DNA of 64,000 nt, taken from NCBI RefSeq assembly GCF_000169455.1, contig NZ_AAYC01000006.1:62001-126000 (forward strand), written 5' to 3'. Of the stretch, positions 62,589 through 64,000 are shown in pieces; the stretch's first letter is position 1; every line of letters begins with the position of its first letter. A program made the position numbers and the translations under genes. The notes below the pieces were generated by a model. The model made no database searches. It had not been told where the DNA came from and saw only the letters and a list, made by a program, of their open reading frames with translations. This DNA comes from Roseobacter sp. SK209-2-6 (lineage in GTDB: Bacteria > Pseudomonadota > Alphaproteobacteria > Rhodobacterales > Rhodobacteraceae).

Positions 62589-63254
62589 ATGATTTCGATA
62601 GTCGGCCCCAATCCACACCAGGTTAGTTACCAGAATTTGTTGGATTTTTCCCGCCTGCGCAAGCAGGAGTTTGTTGATCGGCTTGGCTGGGATCTCACCC
62701 ATACAGAATCAGCCGAATGGGACGAGTACGACAACCCTAATGCCCTCTATGCCATCGCTTATGAAAACGGCAAATGTGTTGGTGGTGCTCGTTTGCTACG
62801 CACGGACAAGAATACGCCTCGCAAAGGTTCCAGTGATCTGACCTTCATGCTGGCGGATTTTCTGGCTGGTCGCCTTTCGACCAGCATGTCCGATGAGGAT
62901 ATGAAAGCGACAATTTCGCCAAGTCCGGAAATCTGGGAAATGACCCGATTTGTTGGCAGCCCCAAAGTAACCAAAGCCCTGCTTGGGCATGTAAATGGCT
63001 ACCTGGCACTTCTTGGGGCTCATTCGGTCCTGACACTATCCCCACGATTGATGCCGATCGCGCTAAAACGACTGGGCTATTCTGTGAACGTGTTGAGCAA
63101 ACCCATCGAATTTGATGGCAAGGAATATGTGGCCCTGCAAACGCTGATCCAGCAGCGCTCCGTCCGGAACACACGTATTACAGCCAAAGTGCCGACCAAA
63201 CGTCTCCCAGCGGAGCATCTTCAGGCTCCTGCTGAAATCGCGGCTGTCTTATAG
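62589..63254 (+). CDS. luxI: LuxI-family acyl-homoserine-lactone synthase
   Basis: A 221-residue AHL synthase. Conserved residues are visible: Arg and Phe in SRLRKQEFVDRLGWDL with Trp, Asp-x2-Asp-like WDEYDN, the Arg of GGARLLRT, and Glu/Arg in EIWEMTRF. It joins SAM and an acyl-ACP to make a diffusible signal. Acyl chain length is not predictable. TTTAGGAG precedes the ATG. It forms a compact pair with luxR. Confidence 0.94.
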   Translation: MISIVGPNPHQVSYQNLLDFSRLRKQEFVDRLGWDLTHTESAEWDEYDNPNALYAIAYENGKCVGGARLLRTDKNTPRKGSSDLTFMLADFLAGRLSTSMSDEDMKATISPSPEIWEMTRFVGSPKVTKALLGHVNGYLALLGAHSVLTLSPRLMPIALKRLGYSVNVLSKPIEFDGKEYVALQTLIQQRSVRNTRITAKVPTKRLPAEHLQAPAEIAAVL

Positions 63255-63776
63255 CTGAAAAGCTCTCTTTCCTGGCCGTCATCTTTGCAGGTCGGCCAGG
63301 CGTATTCCCCACCCAGTAGGATATCGATCGCATTGGCAATGCCTCTACCGAGTGATGCTTCAAAGGCGACCCAGACCGCCAAAATCCACATGCCTAAAGC
63401 TCTCATGAACCGCGTCAACGAACCCGGAATGGCCAAGGTCGAACGCGTGGCCTGAACGCAATGGGAAAGGGAAAACTCGCTCAGTTTCTGGGTTCTGCAA
63501 CAAGGTCCTGCATAGCCATCTTGAGCTACAAATTTGCCGTTCAGCACAACCATAACCGTCCCTCACTTTGGCTTGTTCGCTTGCCCGCCAAGAGCGACTG
63601 CATCGACTTTTAGCCGCACTCGTGAATCAAGCCGCCAGAGGAAGTGACTGCGATAATTTTGGCTTACGCAAGACCTTCAGGGAAGCCACAGAGGCGCCCC
63701 TCAAACAGTCTAACTAACCCCGCAAATTTGCCCCGAAACGGGAACCTCCGTTTCGCCCAGCGCATCCGGAGGCCCC
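63255..63776. other. Intergenic stretch after luxI
   Basis: No gene is supported on either strand. A minus-strand frame (63221-63553) with a hydrophobic segment MRALGMWILAVWVAFEAS overlaps the luxI end and lacks a ribosome-binding site, so it is not called. Confidence 0.45.
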
Positions 63777-64000
63777 ATGACCTTAGCTCACATTCCAGCA
63801 GGAGCAAAGTTTGTCACCAGCGTTCAGGCTATTCGGTCACCGCCCAGCCCTTTGGGCGGGGAATTTTTTTACAAGATGGTTCGCGAAGGCCGGATAGCTC
63901 AGCAACACCCCTATCCTGGCTCACGCCCTGCGTATTCCGTCGCTCAAATCGATGGCTTGTACGTGAATCCCAGTGACGATCAGAGTGGAGCCCAAAAAGG
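63777..64000 (+). CDS. Unrecognised gene truncated by right edge of window
   Basis: ATG at 63777 preceded by CGGAGG (63767-63772), open to the end of the window (74 codons). The start reads MTLAHIPAGAKFVTSVQAIR, followed by GGEFFYKMVREGRIAQQHPY. No family recognised. Because it has no stop inside the window it is missed by complete-ORF listings. Confidence 0.6.
   Translation, partial: MTLAHIPAGAKFVTSVQAIRSPPSPLGGEFFYKMVREGRIAQQHPYPGSRPAYSVAQIDGLYVNPSDDQSGAQK

Noticed and set aside
63221-63553. Minus-strand ORF with a hydrophobic segment after luxI
   Set aside because: Overlaps the luxI end, has no ribosome-binding site, and its N-terminal half is not coding-like. A small membrane protein from 63406 remains a weak possibility.
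1-64000. CRISPR array, origin of replication, rRNA operon
   Set aside because: No regularly spaced repeats, no clustered DnaA boxes and no rRNA sequence were seen.

Overview
This window looks like a chromosomal segment of a Roseobacter-group alphaproteobacterium (Rhodobacterales). The basis is gene content: an RpoE/ChrR-type sigma/anti-sigma pair, form I aerobic CO dehydrogenase, alphaproteobacterial 5-aminolevulinate synthase, a VPLPA-CTERM protein, an RTX/Hint secreted protein, TRAP and betaine transporters and a LuxR/LuxI pair. It is an assignment by gene families, not by rRNA.

Layout. 1-0.75 kb: start of a ChrR-like anti-sigma factor (cut by the window edge) and its ECF sigma factor. 1.7-7.3 kb: betaine/proline-type ABC importer with an alpha/beta hydrolase, and a divergent LysR regulator. 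8.0-11.9 kb: LysR regulator divergent from an old-yellow-enzyme reductase, a DUF1415 protein and an orphan Mor-like HTH gene, separated by gene-poor stretches carrying a degenerate dispersed repeat and a transposase remnant. 12.4-22.4 kb: a complete minus-strand carbon monoxide dehydrogenase locus, coxC-coxM-coxS-coxL-coxD-coxE-coxF-mocA-(33-aa ORF)-coxG-coxI, with the form I YRCSFR active-site loop. 23-27.3 kb: small membrane proteins, a VPLPA-CTERM protein, an N-end-rule leucyltransferase, a VOC protein and an unknown helical protein. 27.5-34.4 kb: a TRAP transporter with unusually large membrane subunits and a divergent two-component system. 34.5-39.8 kb: a 2-oxoglutarate-type dioxygenase, then ilvBN behind a readable Leu/Val/Ile transcription attenuator, an unknown protein and an HTH regulator. 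39.8-50.6 kb: DUF2189 protein, amidase, prfB, RTX/Hint protein, PBP1A, phosphoesterase and AmiC-type amidase. 50.7-59.9 kb: aminotransferase, M48 protease plus DsbA-like protein, ispG, RodZ-like protein, hemA (with an FNR-type site upstream) and an M20 peptidase. 60.1-64 kb: a small unknown protein, three tandem tRNA-Asp genes, an HTH protein, luxR-luxI and the start of an unknown gene running off the right edge.

How the parts fit: the cox locus would allow CO oxidation as a supplementary energy source. CoxMSL is the enzyme, CoxDEFGI and MocA mature the Cu-Mo active site, and the MHYT-LytTR protein CoxC is the probable CO-responsive activator. A pair of 9-bp direct repeats 12 bp apart between coxC and coxM has the geometry expected for LytTR binding. 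The transporters, betaine uptake and quorum-sensing pair fit a marine heterotroph. Most other genes are housekeeping.

The least explained items are the 33-aa ORF inside the cox operon, the repeat-rich intergenic regions, the 187-aa helical protein, and the partial gene at the right edge.
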